Source of the DNA: Symbiodinium microadriaticum | Taxonomy: Eukaryota > Sar > Dinophyceae > Suessiales > Symbiodiniaceae | Reading direction: 5' to 3' | NCBI GenBank assembly: GCA_001939145.1 | Contig: LSRX01000362.1 | Location: 172,067-236,066 of the forward strand | Length of the DNA: 64,000 nucleotides | Shown here: positions 1 through 10,960 of the stretch, piece by piece | How the letters are laid out: the number at the start of each line of letters is the position of its first letter | Position numbering within the stretch: position 1 is the stretch's first letter | The notes under the pieces: generated by a model | Databases searched by the model: none | Seen by the model: only the letters and a program-made list of their open reading frames with translations | What the model was told of the DNA's origin: nothing | Made by a program: the position numbers and the translations under genes

Positions 1-778
1 GTCCATGGTTGTGAATCGGTGTGTTCTCTTATTAGTCATGCACGTGTGTCCGTTGCGTTCCTTTGCAGGCTCGAAACGGGCCGCATATTAAGAAACTTCA
101 CACTCCAGACAATGAGCAAGATTAGCGTCTTTGGTGTCAGCAGAAGGACTGGCATGTCAACTGTGGGCTGTGCCTGACATAGGACATCAAGAGCTGACAG
201 GAGGGCCTTGTGTAAGCGTCTTCCTTTTCTCGACTCCATCAGCACGAAGAGGCATAACTAGCAGCCCTAAATCATCATCTCGTATCTACAAAGACGACTA
301 TAGATAGAGGAGCCTTCACGAGATAGTCCTCACTGGCAAACCGCACTGCGTCGGGACACCCGTGCGTCGCGCACCCATCTTTCGCCATGCCGGTGCCAAG
401 AGGCCATAAAATTCCTCAGGCCCCGTCTGTTTAGGGGGACTCACGGGGGTGTGTAGGATTTTACAACAACGGGTGCACGGTGCATCTCCTGCAACCTCCG
501 CCCCGCAATCATAGGTGCTTGCGTTTCTGAGGGTTTGTTTAGGGCTTTCGCGGGGGTGTAGACTTGCAATGTTGCTTGCTTGGGCTTGCAGTCCGTTGGT
601 GTTTGCAGAAGCTGTTGTCCTGGTCTGGCATGCAAGTTAAAACGACAAGGGTGCTGTTTCAGAGTGTGACGTCCCTGGACGTTGGCGACTTTCCTCCTTG
701 CCCACAGAGCACATCGCTGCTGTGCCGTGGTTGTACTGCTTTTTCCACAGCACTCAAAAAGAACACATTCACTTTCAG
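1..778. other. no confident gene
   Basis: I see no convincing gene here. Open frames of 69 to 160 codons overlap one another on both strands and none has a recognisable motif. The last 30 bases (pyrimidine-rich, with AG at 749-750 and 777-778) may be the 3' end of an intron leading into the exon-like segment that follows. Confidence 0.4.
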
Positions 779-1023
779 GACGCGCGGGAATGTCTCTCCA
801 TACGCAGCCAGACTCAACTCGACGTTCCCCGCGAGGCATACGAAGAGGACTGTGCTAAAGATGCTGCGGCTTTCGCCAATGTGGACATCCTTGCAGATGT
901 TGCAGCTCCTGCGGAAGTGGCGGTGCAGCTGATCCAGAGGCCTGGGCCCAGGGCTCTGAGGGTGACACAGCAACAAGGGTTCAGTGCTTCCCTGCCATGC
1001 TCGGCAGCGGGAAGCCCCGTAAT
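779..1023 (+). CDS. putative internal exon, unknown protein
   Basis: The frame opening at 779 (DARECLSIRSQTQ...) is rich in acidic residues and alanine, with helix-like texture (DCAKDAAAFANVDILADV, then APAEVAVQLIQRPGPRALR). It is preceded by a pyrimidine-rich tract ending CAG and followed at 1024 by GTAAGT, a textbook 5' splice site. This pairing of signals is the main reason for the call. No domain is recognised. A competing open frame of 160 codons covers the same bases on the other strand and cannot be excluded. Confidence 0.4.
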
Positions 1024-1240
1024 GTAAGTAGAAACCCTTACAATAGCCGAACGGCAGCCTTGTATACGCCCAACAGCCATACAAACCCAAAACCCTTTCG
1101 AACATGTAGCGCTGTATAATGGGGGCATTTTCGGTTCGCATGCGTCGTTAAAGCACGGAACGAGGCTTCAGCAAGCAGCCCAAGAAGCCTCCAGTAGAAG
1201 CCCCCAATCAATCTCCCACAACTGGTACATCGCCCATATC

Positions 1241-1593
1241 TTAGACCCATCCATTCTAAACCGTCATAAGAGCTTTTTATTACAGGCCCTTGATTCCATA
1301 AACCTTATGAGCCCTGCACAGCCTGCAAACCCAAAACCAGAAACCCCGAAAGCATCCAAAAGCTGTAGAATACTTATGAGCCCTAACCCTTAAACTCTTA
1401 TAAACCCTGAAGCCCAAACCCGAAAACCTCGCTATAATTCCTAAGCTCTGTAAACCCTGATAACTTATAACCTCGTAGAACCTAAATCAAAGCCCCGGAA
1501 GCCCTCTGAACCCTAAATCCTAAAAGCCTGAGTGTGCATCCTAAACCCTTAAAGCCCGATAAATCATTAGCCCGTAAACTCCACAAGCCATAC

Positions 1594-1638
<45 letters not shown>

Positions 1639-1735
1639 TTAAATCCTGAATATCCGCTCTTTCCAGACCCTATAAACCCTAAACGAAACCCTAAACTGAA
1701 TCGCTAAACCCTATTAAACCCTAAAGGACAGCCTA
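1241..1735. repeat. degenerate CCCTAAA telomere-like block with (GA)n
   Basis: About twenty imperfect copies of CCCTAAA or CCCTTAAA are scattered through this stretch, interrupted by a GA dinucleotide tract at about 1593-1639. It looks like an old interstitial telomere-type array that has decayed. No open frame of interest is present. Confidence 0.75.
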
Positions 1736-1854
1736 AACAGCTTGAAACTGCAGGTTCGAGGCGATGCTCGCACGACGGGATGAGGAGCTCTTCAGGCGGC
1801 TGGACAGGGCCGTGCAGAGCTTCGCGGTCCGCTCCTCAGCGAGATGCTCTCAGT

Positions 1855-1937
1855 TGTTGTTGTGGTTGTCGTCGTCGTCGTCGTGGTTGTTGTTGTTGTT
1901 GTTGTTGTTGTCGTCGTCGTCGTCGTCGTCGTCGTGG

Positions 1938-1987
<50 letters not shown>

Positions 1988-2009
1988 GGTGGTGGTGGTG
2001 GTGGTGGTC
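1855..2009. repeat. TTG / TCG / TGG trinucleotide microsatellites
   Basis: Consecutive trinucleotide tracts switch unit from TTG to TCG, back to TTG, then TGG. Long frames read through this region as poly-Leu, poly-Cys or poly-Val and should not be taken as protein. Confidence 0.9.
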
Positions 2010-2329
2010 CGGTTTAGGGTTTACGGTGTTTGAGTTTTTGTTGGGTCGTTACGGGGGCCTGTGGGGATTTCGAGTTTACAAGGGGCTTTTCCAAGATGAC
2101 ACTTTAGAACCGAGCTTGCCAGCGGTGAGAGCCAGCGGCACTTTTGTTTATCCAATGTATCTCTCAGAGTCAGGCTCAAATATCTTTCCCACTCAGTGGA
2201 CTAGCCCTCTTGCTTTGGAGCACTCTGCCACTGCTAGTGGCTGTGCCAGTCATCGTTCTGAGTACCACATCAAGCCGTTTGCCGCAGCAGCCCCGCGCGT
2301 GATCACCGCTGCCGAGCACTGCCGAGTCC

Positions 2330-2815
2330 ATGGAGCTTCCTGTCGGAATTGCTGGGTCTGTCTGGGAGAAAACTTCCGTGATTGTGTTGTCTGGCACCGC
2401 AGAGCAGCGTGTCAGCGCAGGAGTCGCATTGCTCACTCTCGTTGCCGGGGTATTTCATTTTCTGCAAGGCATCCTTATGCCCTCGGCCTGTGCCGACATG
2501 TGCCTGCAACCCTGGTTCATGGCTTGCGCAGGGCTCTGGATGACCGGCTCGGCACTGCTCTTCCTGTATGACGAAATGCTCGGCTTCCCGTTCATGGCGG
2601 CCTCTATGGGCGGTGCGGCCGCCACAGCTCTTCTGAGCCCTCAGAAGCCAGGTGTTATTGTAGCGATGAGCAGCTTGGCCGCGCAGGCCTACACCACGAA
2701 GCTCCCGCAGGACCCATCCTACATCGCCGTTACTGTCGGTATGTTTGTCTTCGCGGTGCTTGCTAGGCAGTTTTTGGGTGGCAGTGATGACTCGCAGGTT
2801 CTGAAGAAGGACTGA
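2330..2815 (+). CDS. putative four-helix membrane protein
   Basis: A 161-residue frame starts at ATG in the context gagtccATGg; an in-frame TGA lies 30 bases upstream, so the start is well bounded unless an intron ends there. Hydrophobic segments lie at roughly residues 29-50 (VSAGVALLTLVAGVFHF), 61-80 (WFMACAGLWMTGSALLFLY), 87-103 and 133-150 (YIAVTVGMFVFAVLARQF). The tail is polar and ends in lysines. Regular membrane-protein composition and GC-rich third positions argue that it is coding. I do not recognise the family. It could be a whole small intronless gene or a last exon. Confidence 0.55.
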   Translation: MELPVGIAGSVWEKTSVIVLSGTAEQRVSAGVALLTLVAGVFHFLQGILMPSACADMCLQPWFMACAGLWMTGSALLFLYDEMLGFPFMAASMGGAAATALLSPQKPGVIVAMSSLAAQAYTTKLPQDPSYIAVTVGMFVFAVLARQFLGGSDDSQVLKKD

Positions 2816-3000
2816 GAAGGAAAATGGGTCCAGAGAAACTCGATTGCGACTCTGTCGAGAAAAGGTGTCAGTGCCTCCGATTTGCCTGGCGAAGCGCTAC
2901 CCCTGGCGGCGTCATCCCCTCTTTCTAACCCCGAAGCCACGACCCAAAACGCCCAGCCGATTCTTGAATTGTTCCATGCCTCGAGGCGACACCCGATGCG

Positions 3001-3480
3001 ATGACCTACGAACACTCTCCGCTTGTCAACAACGGCAACGACAATGCTTGGGCCCCAAGTGGATTGATAGGTCATTTCCTTTGCGGTGCTGGTTTCTGCG
3101 CGAAAGTGTATGATCGTGACCCCATTGAGGGCCCGCTCGTCTCGGAATTTTCGGACCTCGTAGCAGCGCATCATAGCTCCACCGTCCACCGGAATCTCAC
3201 GGCTGAAGCGTTGCATCGAGAAAATACCGAGAAGAAGTTTGGGGGGTCACGCAAGCATCGCGGAGTCCGCTTCGAGCTTGTCAGCTGGGACTCCGATCCC
3301 GCCAACCCATCACCATCGCTATCCGAAGATATGCCATTAATCAATAATCCCTACATCAGAACCAAATATGAGCTCCTGCACACCCTCTGCCATGAGGTCA
3401 ATGTTCCGATGCGGAGCAAAGCGCTGGTGGAGTCCAGAGTGCCTTCGGAAGGAAAGTGCTTTCAAAGCAGAATCAGTTAG
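3001..3480 (+). CDS. putative hypothetical protein
   Basis: A 159-residue frame (starts MTYEHSPLVNNGNDN, ends KCFQSRIS) lies 185 bases downstream of the membrane-protein frame on the same strand. The second half (RKHRGVRFELVSWDSD, YIRTKYELLHTLCHEVN) has ordinary globular composition. There is no membrane segment and no recognised motif. An overlapping 165-codon frame on the - strand over 2719-3216 weakens the call. Confidence 0.35.
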   Translation: MTYEHSPLVNNGNDNAWAPSGLIGHFLCGAGFCAKVYDRDPIEGPLVSEFSDLVAAHHSSTVHRNLTAEALHRENTEKKFGGSRKHRGVRFELVSWDSDPANPSPSLSEDMPLINNPYIRTKYELLHTLCHEVNVPMRSKALVESRVPSEGKCFQSRIS

Positions 3481-3894
3481 AAGATTCGCAAAGGAACAAA
3501 ATCATAGTGAACATGTTCATGTGCGTTTCAAAGTGACGTAAATGCATGGTCATTAACCCTGTTCATGATGAGAGAGCAAAGGAACAAGTCAAGCTGGAGC
3601 TGCGAATGTCAGAGCAGTGCTATACAGTAGTTACGTTGTCAACAGGATTGTAAGGCTCTCAAGAGATGAGAGTTCCTTGCATGAGGGTCATTGATTGGGC
3701 TGTTGGTTGGTACGTTTGAAGCCAGGTGCTCCATGTGCATCAGATTGCAATCATAGTTTCCTTGGTTCTATATTATACAAGCGGAGCCTGCCAACTTCTT
3801 CGTCGCTGCTAGTAGCTGCTGGAATGCGTGCGAAACCCACAGCAAACGACGTTCGTGCGGTATCATTACTACGTTTGCAACGCAACCGGCGGTC

Positions 3895-4089
3895 TTGTTT
3901 TGCACGCCAAAGCAGTTTGTTTCATCAAAGGTACGCGCGCTTGCTGCAAAGACGAGGCAACTGGAAGTGGACCTGGACATGGACATATTCTCTGCGCCTT
4001 CGCTGGAGGTTTGTGACCGCTCTTTCCAGGGCGTAGCAGGCTATATCTTGAATCATGATGACTTGCTTGTGGAACGACGGGTTCCATAA
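3895..4089 (+). CDS. putative terminal exon, unknown protein
   Basis: The frame ends in TAA at 4087. From about 3931 it reads VRALAAKTRQLEVDLDMD, then IFSAPSLEVCDRSFQ, GVAGYILNHDDLLVERRVP and stop. The composition is strongly protein-like. An AG at 3929-3930 (ttcatcaaag|GTACGC) is a likely 3' splice site, so the coding part may begin near 3931. Family unknown. Confidence 0.4.
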   Translation: MFCTPKQFVSSKVRALAAKTRQLEVDLDMDIFSAPSLEVCDRSFQGVAGYILNHDDLLVERRVP

Positions 4090-5645
4090 GGATATTATGA
4101 TGCCAGGATACAGAAGCAACCCGTCCTTTTGCTGTTGCTTCTCTCGGCGCCCGGACCAGGGTGCTTTAACGATCCGATCGCATCGATCGCATAATCGCTC
4201 GAACTGCTGGGTGGGAGTAGCTCGCCCCACGTAAGTCCACGCCAAGGTCCCATACGCCACTGAGCTTCCAGCACCTATAAAGTTTCTCGTCAACAAACTG
4301 CAGATGCAAAGCCCGCCCGAACCCCGCCGTGGAAAGCCCAAAACCCTTGAAAACCCCACGGAGGAAGACAACAATGAGACCAACGAGAGCAACGAGCCGG
4401 AAGAAAACGCGAGTCGAGGCTTCGCCCCCGGGCTTCGGGGTTTGGGGTTAGGGTTTAAAGTTCGGGATTTGAAGGGGTTGATGGTTTAGGAAGTACAGAT
4501 TCTGAAAGCAAAACGCGAGGATGGGAGCTGCGTTTACCTGAAGGCCCAAGCGAATAATTGATCAATCACGGACTGCACTCTACTTGTCTGGATTACCTCG
4601 CTTCCAAGTTGTTTCTGCTGCTCTTAAAGTCCAGGTGTTATAAGCCTTAGGCCCCTTATTGCTTCGGCCACAAGTGGATCAAGCTGGTGTGGCTGACCTC
4701 GGGCTGCGAGGGTGAGCTGTGGCCTTTTGTGGTTGTTGCCGCAGAAGTTTTGGGATAAATTTAGGCATTATATAGTTTAGGTACAGTGCCCAGATGCAGC
4801 AATGCCCCCGTGTCTTGGGGAAGACGCGCAGCCTAAGGTTCCAAACGTCGCTCCACTCGCAGCACTACCAGATTCGGCAGCTGCTTGACCCCGCAAAGCC
4901 TAGCCTTCGCTGAAACAACAATGAACCATAATCCGCAGGAGCAGCCGCATCAGCAACAATGGCAAAAACAGCTATGTCAACTACAGCCCCGACAATTTGG
5001 CATTAATTTTCGTTTCCCGAATTACCGTGTGAAAGTGTTTCACTTCATGCCCTCTGTAGTGTTCTAGAATCTAGAATAGCTCGACCTAGAATGCCGACGA
5101 AGCATCATCATCCCCATCGCTTGTTGTCAAGATGGACTTACACAGTGAACGGTGTGCAATGCCAACGTTAGCACTGTTATGTAAGACAGATCATTGAATA
5201 TAGTCTTAGCAGCAACGTTCTTGTACCTGGCAGTGCCTAGCTTCTGCTTTCGCAGCACGTTTCAACATTCATGCTCGTTCTCGACAATTTGTAAGTTTCA
5301 CGAGATTGGATCTTTTCAGTGGCAACAGAAAATCACATGACACCAGCGACGGCCGTCACAGTAGCACAGTCGCAAATACACCGTTGCAGCAATTACCAAC
5401 AAGAGCGATATCAACAGCAGCGGTGGCGGCGTGAGCTACAGCCACTGCTGCAATTAAGAACGACGACATCAGTCGCTGGCAACGGTAGCACTAACTGAAG
5501 CTAAGACGAAGAACTACCTTCTGCCACAACGACGAAGACAACTACAAGCCTTGGTGGTTCTCCTCCTCCTGCGCCACCTCCAGCTCCACGTCCCCCCACT
5601 CCGACGCCTGCTCCCACTACTACTGCTGACTGACTCCTTAATACT
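4090..5645. other. no confident gene
   Basis: A short frame at 4304-4489 has an acidic run (EEDNNETNESNEPEE) and then runs into telomere-like GGGTTAGGGTTT at 4438-4460. A glutamine-rich frame lies at 4885-5067. Neither has convincing gene structure. The rest shows nothing I can name. Confidence 0.4.
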
Positions 5646-5723
5646 TGCCATTACTATTGCTACTACTACTACTGCTACTACTAGTAGTAGTAGTAGTAGC
5701 AGTAGTAGTAGTAGTAGTAGTAG

Positions 5724-5764
<41 letters not shown>

Positions 5765-5793
5765 GTACAACTACTAGTAGTAGTAGTAAGTAC

Positions 5794-5859
<66 letters not shown>

Positions 5860-5998
5860 TGGTAGTACTACTACTACTACTACTACTACTACTACGACGA
5901 CGACGACGACTACGACTACGACTACGACTACGACTACGACTACGACTACGACTACGACTATGACTACGACTACGACTACGACTACGCCGACGACGACG

Positions 5999-6036
<38 letters not shown>

Positions 6037-6066
6037 CACTACTCCTACTACTACCACCACCACTGC
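5646..6066. repeat. alternating ACT / AGT microsatellite with inverted arms
   Basis: Tracts of ACT and AGT alternate in orientation several times (ACT about 5650-5683, AGT 5684-5723, ACT 5724-5763, AGT 5769-5861, then ACT and ACG mixtures to 6066). Adjacent arms are reverse complements and could pair as hairpins. Frames through it read as poly-T, poly-S, poly-V or poly-L and are not genes. Confidence 0.9.
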
Positions 6067-7217
6067 TAGCCCTATTGCGTCGTTTGCGACGACGATGATA
6101 ACGATAACGACAAGGACAAAGACAACGAGGACGACGACCAAAGCTGGGACTGCTACTTTTTCGGCGACGGCTACAGTGGCAGCTACAGCTGCAGCACAAC
6201 AACAAACGCAGATGCTGTTTCGTTAGACGAGTCTGAATACATTCCATAAGCAATATGACAGGTAGTCACTGATGCTCGGAGTGTTCGAAACAGCTGCAAC
6301 TGCTCGTGTTCGAAACAGCGGTAGTGGCAGCAAGTGTCACTGCATACCTTCCAGCAAACTGCAGCACGATGGACCTGCAAAATCCATAGGCTGGCTCCGA
6401 ACTGCCAACACTGTCTGCCATCAGAGAAGGATGAGGACTTGGAACCGAAGCATGAAGGCCAAGCAAGCCTGCGTTTTAACGGCAAAACTACAGCACCTTA
6501 GTGACCTTGCTGGCCCCCCCCCCCTCAGCAAAACCGAAACTCTGACTTCGTCCAAAGGATGCCAGTACTACCTTGTGAAGCACGTTGTTGGCAGCTTTTG
6601 GTTCGAGAGCTTCTTCATGGTCCTTTGGCGATCTTGGTATTTTCGGCGGTTGAGAGCTTCGCGAGACGCTTCCAATGTTGAGCAGGTGACTGTGGGCGTC
6701 CGTCACGTTGGATATTCAGCTAAGTTTCAGGAGTGCCTATCACCAATATCGACCAGAGGATAAGTATGCATCCAAGATGCTGGCTAGCTTGGCACCCTAA
6801 ACACCCTGCGGCCTTCACACCCTCGACGCATGACTATCCAAAACTCTCAGGCCCACAAGCCGAATCTTAGCACATACCCGAACTGAACTCGAGGTGGGCA
6901 TCCTTTTACACGCCCTCGTCCTCGGGGTGCAAATAGCCGCTGGACAAAGGATGAATGCGTCGCAGGGGCTGTTGGGCTTTAAGGCTGCGGGTCCGGCTGT
7001 TTCAGGAAGTGGGGTTGTTCAAGGTCTACAAGTGCAGACCGGCCAGTCGTAGTACTCCCTAGAGGCCCTAGAACCATGACCATGACCAGAAAAAGTATCG
7101 CGACCAACATTTTATGCAGCAGCAGCACGAACAATAATGACACTGGCAGCGGCAGTGATAGCAGTAGCCGAAGCCCGGGTCATAGTGCGGGTGGGTGTAG
7201 CAGCAGTAGGCTTGACG
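6067..7217. other. no confident gene
   Basis: A 163-codon + frame (6272-6763) overlaps a 100-codon - frame; neither has a motif or clear splice signals. A C homopolymer interrupts it at about 6514-6524. Confidence 0.4.
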
Positions 7218-7268
7218 TTACTACTACTGCTACTACTCCCCCTACTACTACTACTACTACTACTACTG

Positions 7269-7324
<56 letters not shown>

Positions 7325-7357
7325 ACGACTACGACTACGACTACGACTACTAGTAGT

Positions 7358-7389
<32 letters not shown>

Positions 7390-7452
7390 TAGTAGTAGTA
7401 GTAGTAGTAGCAGTAGGAGTAGCAGTAGCAGTAGCAGTAGCAGTAGCTGCAG
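7218..7452. repeat. ACT / CGACTA / AGC / AGT microsatellite complex
   Basis: The ACT tract passes into a higher-order CGACTA repeat (about 7301-7349), then AGC (about 7358-7386), then AGT and AGCAGT mixtures. Successive tracts differ by single-base changes of the unit, as expected of microsatellites mutating and re-expanding. Confidence 0.9.
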
Positions 7453-7883
7453 TAGTGCTGGGATTTTAAGTTTGACCAGGAGGAGGACAGGAGTAAGGAC
7501 AGGAGCAGTTGCATTTATTACAGTACCTTGGACATTGCATCCTTGGCTCTTACACCTTGGAAGCCACAACTTGGACCCCCACGAGAGCGGCCGAGGATCT
7601 AGCCACCTCGGACAACCCTGACACCAATGCGGTCATGATCCTGGAGCTTTGGTGCGCGATGCGTTTTTTGCACTGTCCGGCGTCCTGTTGCAGATTTGCA
7701 GGGCTAATGATTACTGGAGTCATCTGCAGCAAGGGGAGATGTTGAGTTGAGTTTCACCAGAAAGGCACCTCCGAGATATGTTGGGCAGAATGCATGATTC
7801 ACATGACTCGCGAGCCAGCCATCTGACTTTCTGCAAGGACGGATTGCAGCACCTGTGACTTTCCTGCAAGCAGAGGACGCAGT

Positions 7884-8057
7884 ATGCATCTGAACCCACA
7901 TGTTGTCGATTTTGATGAGTTTGTTCATGTCAGCCGAACAAGCCGTCTGTCTTCTCGCTATGGAGAGGAATTGGAAGTTTTATTGATTATGCTTGCCATT
8001 GTGCTGTCAACTGCGAGTCTGCACTGGTCAACAGTAAGAGCATTCTTGGTGAACAAG
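7884..8057 (+). CDS. putative exon with one hydrophobic helix
   Basis: The frame reads VVDFDEFVHVSRTSRLSSRY, then GEELEVLLIMLAIVLSTASL and HWSTVRAFLVNK. It ends in AAG followed by GTGAGA at 8058, a good 5' splice site, and an upstream AG at 7880-7881 could be the acceptor. It could be an N-terminal part of the channel gene that begins near 12.1 kb, since it has a single membrane-like helix and the same strand, but I see no diagnostic S1 motif. Confidence 0.35.
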
Positions 8058-9140
8058 GTGAGAGTTTGATGTGAGATTACAATTGACGGTGTAGGCCAGC
8101 TCGGTTTTTACACAGCAGAATGTTGAGAGACATGGGCTTAATGCAGAGAGACTTTAGAGACTTTGTGTCAGGTTCGGTGAACGACTTTGTCCAGCCTGAG
8201 CCCTGAACAGGCCCTCACGAAAAAGAGCCTGAACCTAGAAGACGGCACTTGCACCGCCACAAATCCGAAGTATTTCAGATCCGGATAACGATTCGATTGA
8301 CGCCCGATCGGTGCCTCGGACTCGACTTCAACAACTCACAGGCATGAAACGTTTGTGAGTCCTGGTGGCTGACGTGCCGTGCCCCTGTTGACACCTACAC
8401 CGAGAACTTGGTCAGTGTACCCTCCCAGGTGCTCTACCCTCAAACCTAAAGCAGGCGCAACTGCAAGCCCTAGCCGCACACACAACTCAGGTTTGCCGTC
8501 ACATTTGCAGCAGAGCTTGCCGTGAGGCTGGGCCGTGACGGTCCTACACGTTCTGGTTTCTGGTTTGAAACTGAGACATCATGCCAAAAGCAACGAGTCA
8601 TGAGAGCTGAGGGCATGTTCACACTTTGTCTGGGTGTGTGGGTGTCTTTGTGCGCATGCGCGCACAAGAGCTAGTGTGCGGAGTTGTGCGGTCAAGGATA
8701 TGGCGCCTGCAGCATGAACGTCCAACACGTAGTGCCGATAATTTTCGATGTCCAGATTGTAAACATTGACGCAGTGCCGCTGGTCCGCGCAGGTGGATGG
8801 CTGAGGGCCGATACTTCCTGTGGCACTCTAACAACGTTGTCTGGAATTGGCTAGATACCTTCCTGGTGGCTTGTCCGAATCAGGGGTTCGAGGATTCGTG
8901 TTAGGTGCAGTGGGACGTGATCAGCTGCTAGTGTGCAGTAAAGAGTTTTGTTTTGTGCTTGTCACTTGGTTGTGTTCTGTAGTCTTAGTATGTTTTAGTA
9001 TTGTCACTCTCGCTCTATCTCCCTCTCTCTCTCTCTCGCCGTTCTCTCCTTATTCACGATACATACATGGCCCTGTATACCTACATATGCATATACAGAA
9101 ACACATACGTATATGTATGTAATTATGCATGCATGCATGT
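8058..9140. other. no confident gene
   Basis: Nothing recognisable. A short CT-rich tract lies near 9010-9040. Frames of 60 to 90 codons overlap on both strands without motifs. Confidence 0.4.
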
Positions 9141-9142
9141 AC

Positions 9143-9480
9143 GTAAGGTAAAGTAAAATAAAGTAAAGTAAAGTAAAGTACAGTAAAGTACAGTAAAGTA
9201 GAGTAGAGTAGAGTAAAGTATGTTATGTTATGTTATTTTATGTTATGTTATGTTATGTCATGTATGTATGTGTGTATGTATGTATGTATGTATGTATGTA
9301 TGTATGTATGTATGTAGTATTTGTGCATGTGTATGTACGTATGTAGGTATGTATGTATCTATGTATCTGTGTATCTATGTATGTATTAATGTATGTATGT
9401 ACGCATGTATGTATATCTGCATGTATATACGCATATATCTATGTCTGTATGTCTGCATGCATGTATGTATGTTTGTTTGT
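9143..9480. repeat. TAAAG, TGTTA and TATG short tandem repeats
   Basis: A pentanucleotide TAAAG/TACAG/TAGAG tract (about 9147-9218) is followed by TGTTA (9219-9258) and a long imperfect TATG tract (9259-9475). Cysteine/methionine/tyrosine-rich frames here are repeat translations. Confidence 0.85.
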
Positions 9481-9573
9481 TTGTTTTGTTTTTGCTTGTG
9501 TGCAATTATATGCATACATTATCTACATGCATATGAATATATACATTATTAATGTGAGCTCGTGATTAGTAAT

Positions 9574-9647
9574 GGTCCCCTCAATAGAGCTAAACTCGGC
9601 CCGGAACTCAATAGTGGAAGGTCCCCTCAATAGAGCTAAACTCGGCC
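9574..9647. repeat. 28-bp direct repeat spaced by 46 bp
   Basis: The 28-mer starting ggtcccctcaatagagctaa occurs at 9574-9601 and again at 9620-9647 without a mismatch. A weaker third echo (cccttcaatagtcctaaaac) follows near 9667. The repeats lie in otherwise plain sequence. Confidence 0.8.
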
Positions 9648-9893
9648 TGCACGTAATAATAAACCACCCTTCAATAGTCCTAAAACCGGTGTAAAATTTT
9701 AAGGTTTAGGTATATAAGCAGTCCTACTACAAAGTCACGCCCTGGAAGAGGAGAGACAGAAACAGGCAAGATAAAGGAGACACAGAGAAGACAGATAGCC
9801 AGCCAGCCAGACTTAAGGCTTAGGGTTTAGAGGTTTAGGGAGGCCCCTGGTCCTGTCAAGAGAGGGACCTTGCTCCGCTTGAGAGCCTCTTTC

Positions 9894-10695
9894 NNNNNNN
9901 NNNNNNNNNNNNNNNNNNNNNNNNNNNNNNNNNNNNNNNNNNNNNNNNNNNNNNNNNNNNNNNNNNNNNNNNNNNNNNNNNNNNNNNNNNNNNNNNNNNN
10001 NNNNNNNNNNNNNNNNNNNNNNNNNNNNNNNNNNNNNNNNNNNNNNNNNNNNNNNNNNNNNNNNNNNNNNNNNNNNNNNNNNNNNNNNNNNNNNNNNNNN
10101 NNNNNNNNNNNNNNNNNNNNNNNNNNNNNNNNNNNNNNNNNNNNNNNNNNNNNNNNNNNNNNNNNNNNNNNNNNNNNNNNNNNNNNNNNNNNNNNNNNNN
10201 NNNNNNNNNNNNNNNNNNNNNNNNNNNNNNNNNNNNNNNNNNNNNNNNNNNNNNNNNNNNNNNNNNNNNNNNNNNNNNNNNNNNNNNNNNNNNNNNNNNN
10301 NNNNNNNNNNNNNNNNNNNNNNNNNNNNNNNNNNNNNNNNNNNNNNNNNNNNNNNNNNNNNNNNNNNNNNNNNNNNNNNNNNNNNNNNNNNNNNNNNNNN
10401 NNNNNNNNNNNNNNNNNNNNNNNNNNNNNNNNNNNNNNNNNNNNNNNNNNNNNNNNNNNNNNNNNNNNNNNNNNNNNNNNNNNNNNNNNNNNNNNNNNNN
10501 NNNNNNNNNNNNNNNNNNNNNNNNNNNNNNNNNNNNNNNNNNNNNNNNNNNNNNNNNNNNNNNNNNNNNNNNNNNNNNNNNNNNNNNNNNNNNNNNNNNN
10601 NNNNNNNNNNNNNNNNNNNNNNNNNNNNNNNNNNNNNNNNNNNNNNNNNNNNNNNNNNNNNNNNNNNNNNNNNNNNNNNNNNNNNNNNNNNNNNN
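9894..10695. other. assembly gap (N)
   Basis: 802 undetermined bases. Frames drawn through the gap are meaningless. Confidence 0.99.
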
Positions 10696-10960
10696 TATAT
10701 ATATATATATATATATACATATACATCTACATAGATCGATAGTAGATAAATAGATGATAGGTAGACACATAGGTAAGAAGAAAGACAGATAGTGAGATGG
10801 ATAGATAGATAATTGGATAGATAGATCGAAGGTTACATATCTAGCTAGGTAGGAAGGTAGGTAGGTTGATAGACGGATAGGTGGATAGGCAGGTTGATAG
10901 ATAGACAGGGAGGCAGACAGAGGAATAGATAGATGGACAGAGCGAACTCTGCAAATGCAT
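10696..10960. repeat. TA and GATA/GGTA repeats next to the gap
   Basis: A TA dinucleotide tract at the contig edge is followed by imperfect GATA, GGTA and GACA tetranucleotides. Repeat-driven assembly failure at the neighbouring gap is likely. Confidence 0.85.

Noticed and set aside
659..1141. 160-codon - strand frame
   Set aside because: The + strand alternative has matching splice signals and better composition; the - frame is rich in cysteine and arginine with no motif.
1780..2571. 263-codon + frame, the longest near the start
   Set aside because: Its first half is poly-Cys/Trp microsatellite and its second half is out of phase with the better membrane-protein frame at 2330.
5638..6253. 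Frames of 159 to 193 codons in the ACT/AGT region
   Set aside because: Pure microsatellite translations (poly-T, V, L, S, R).
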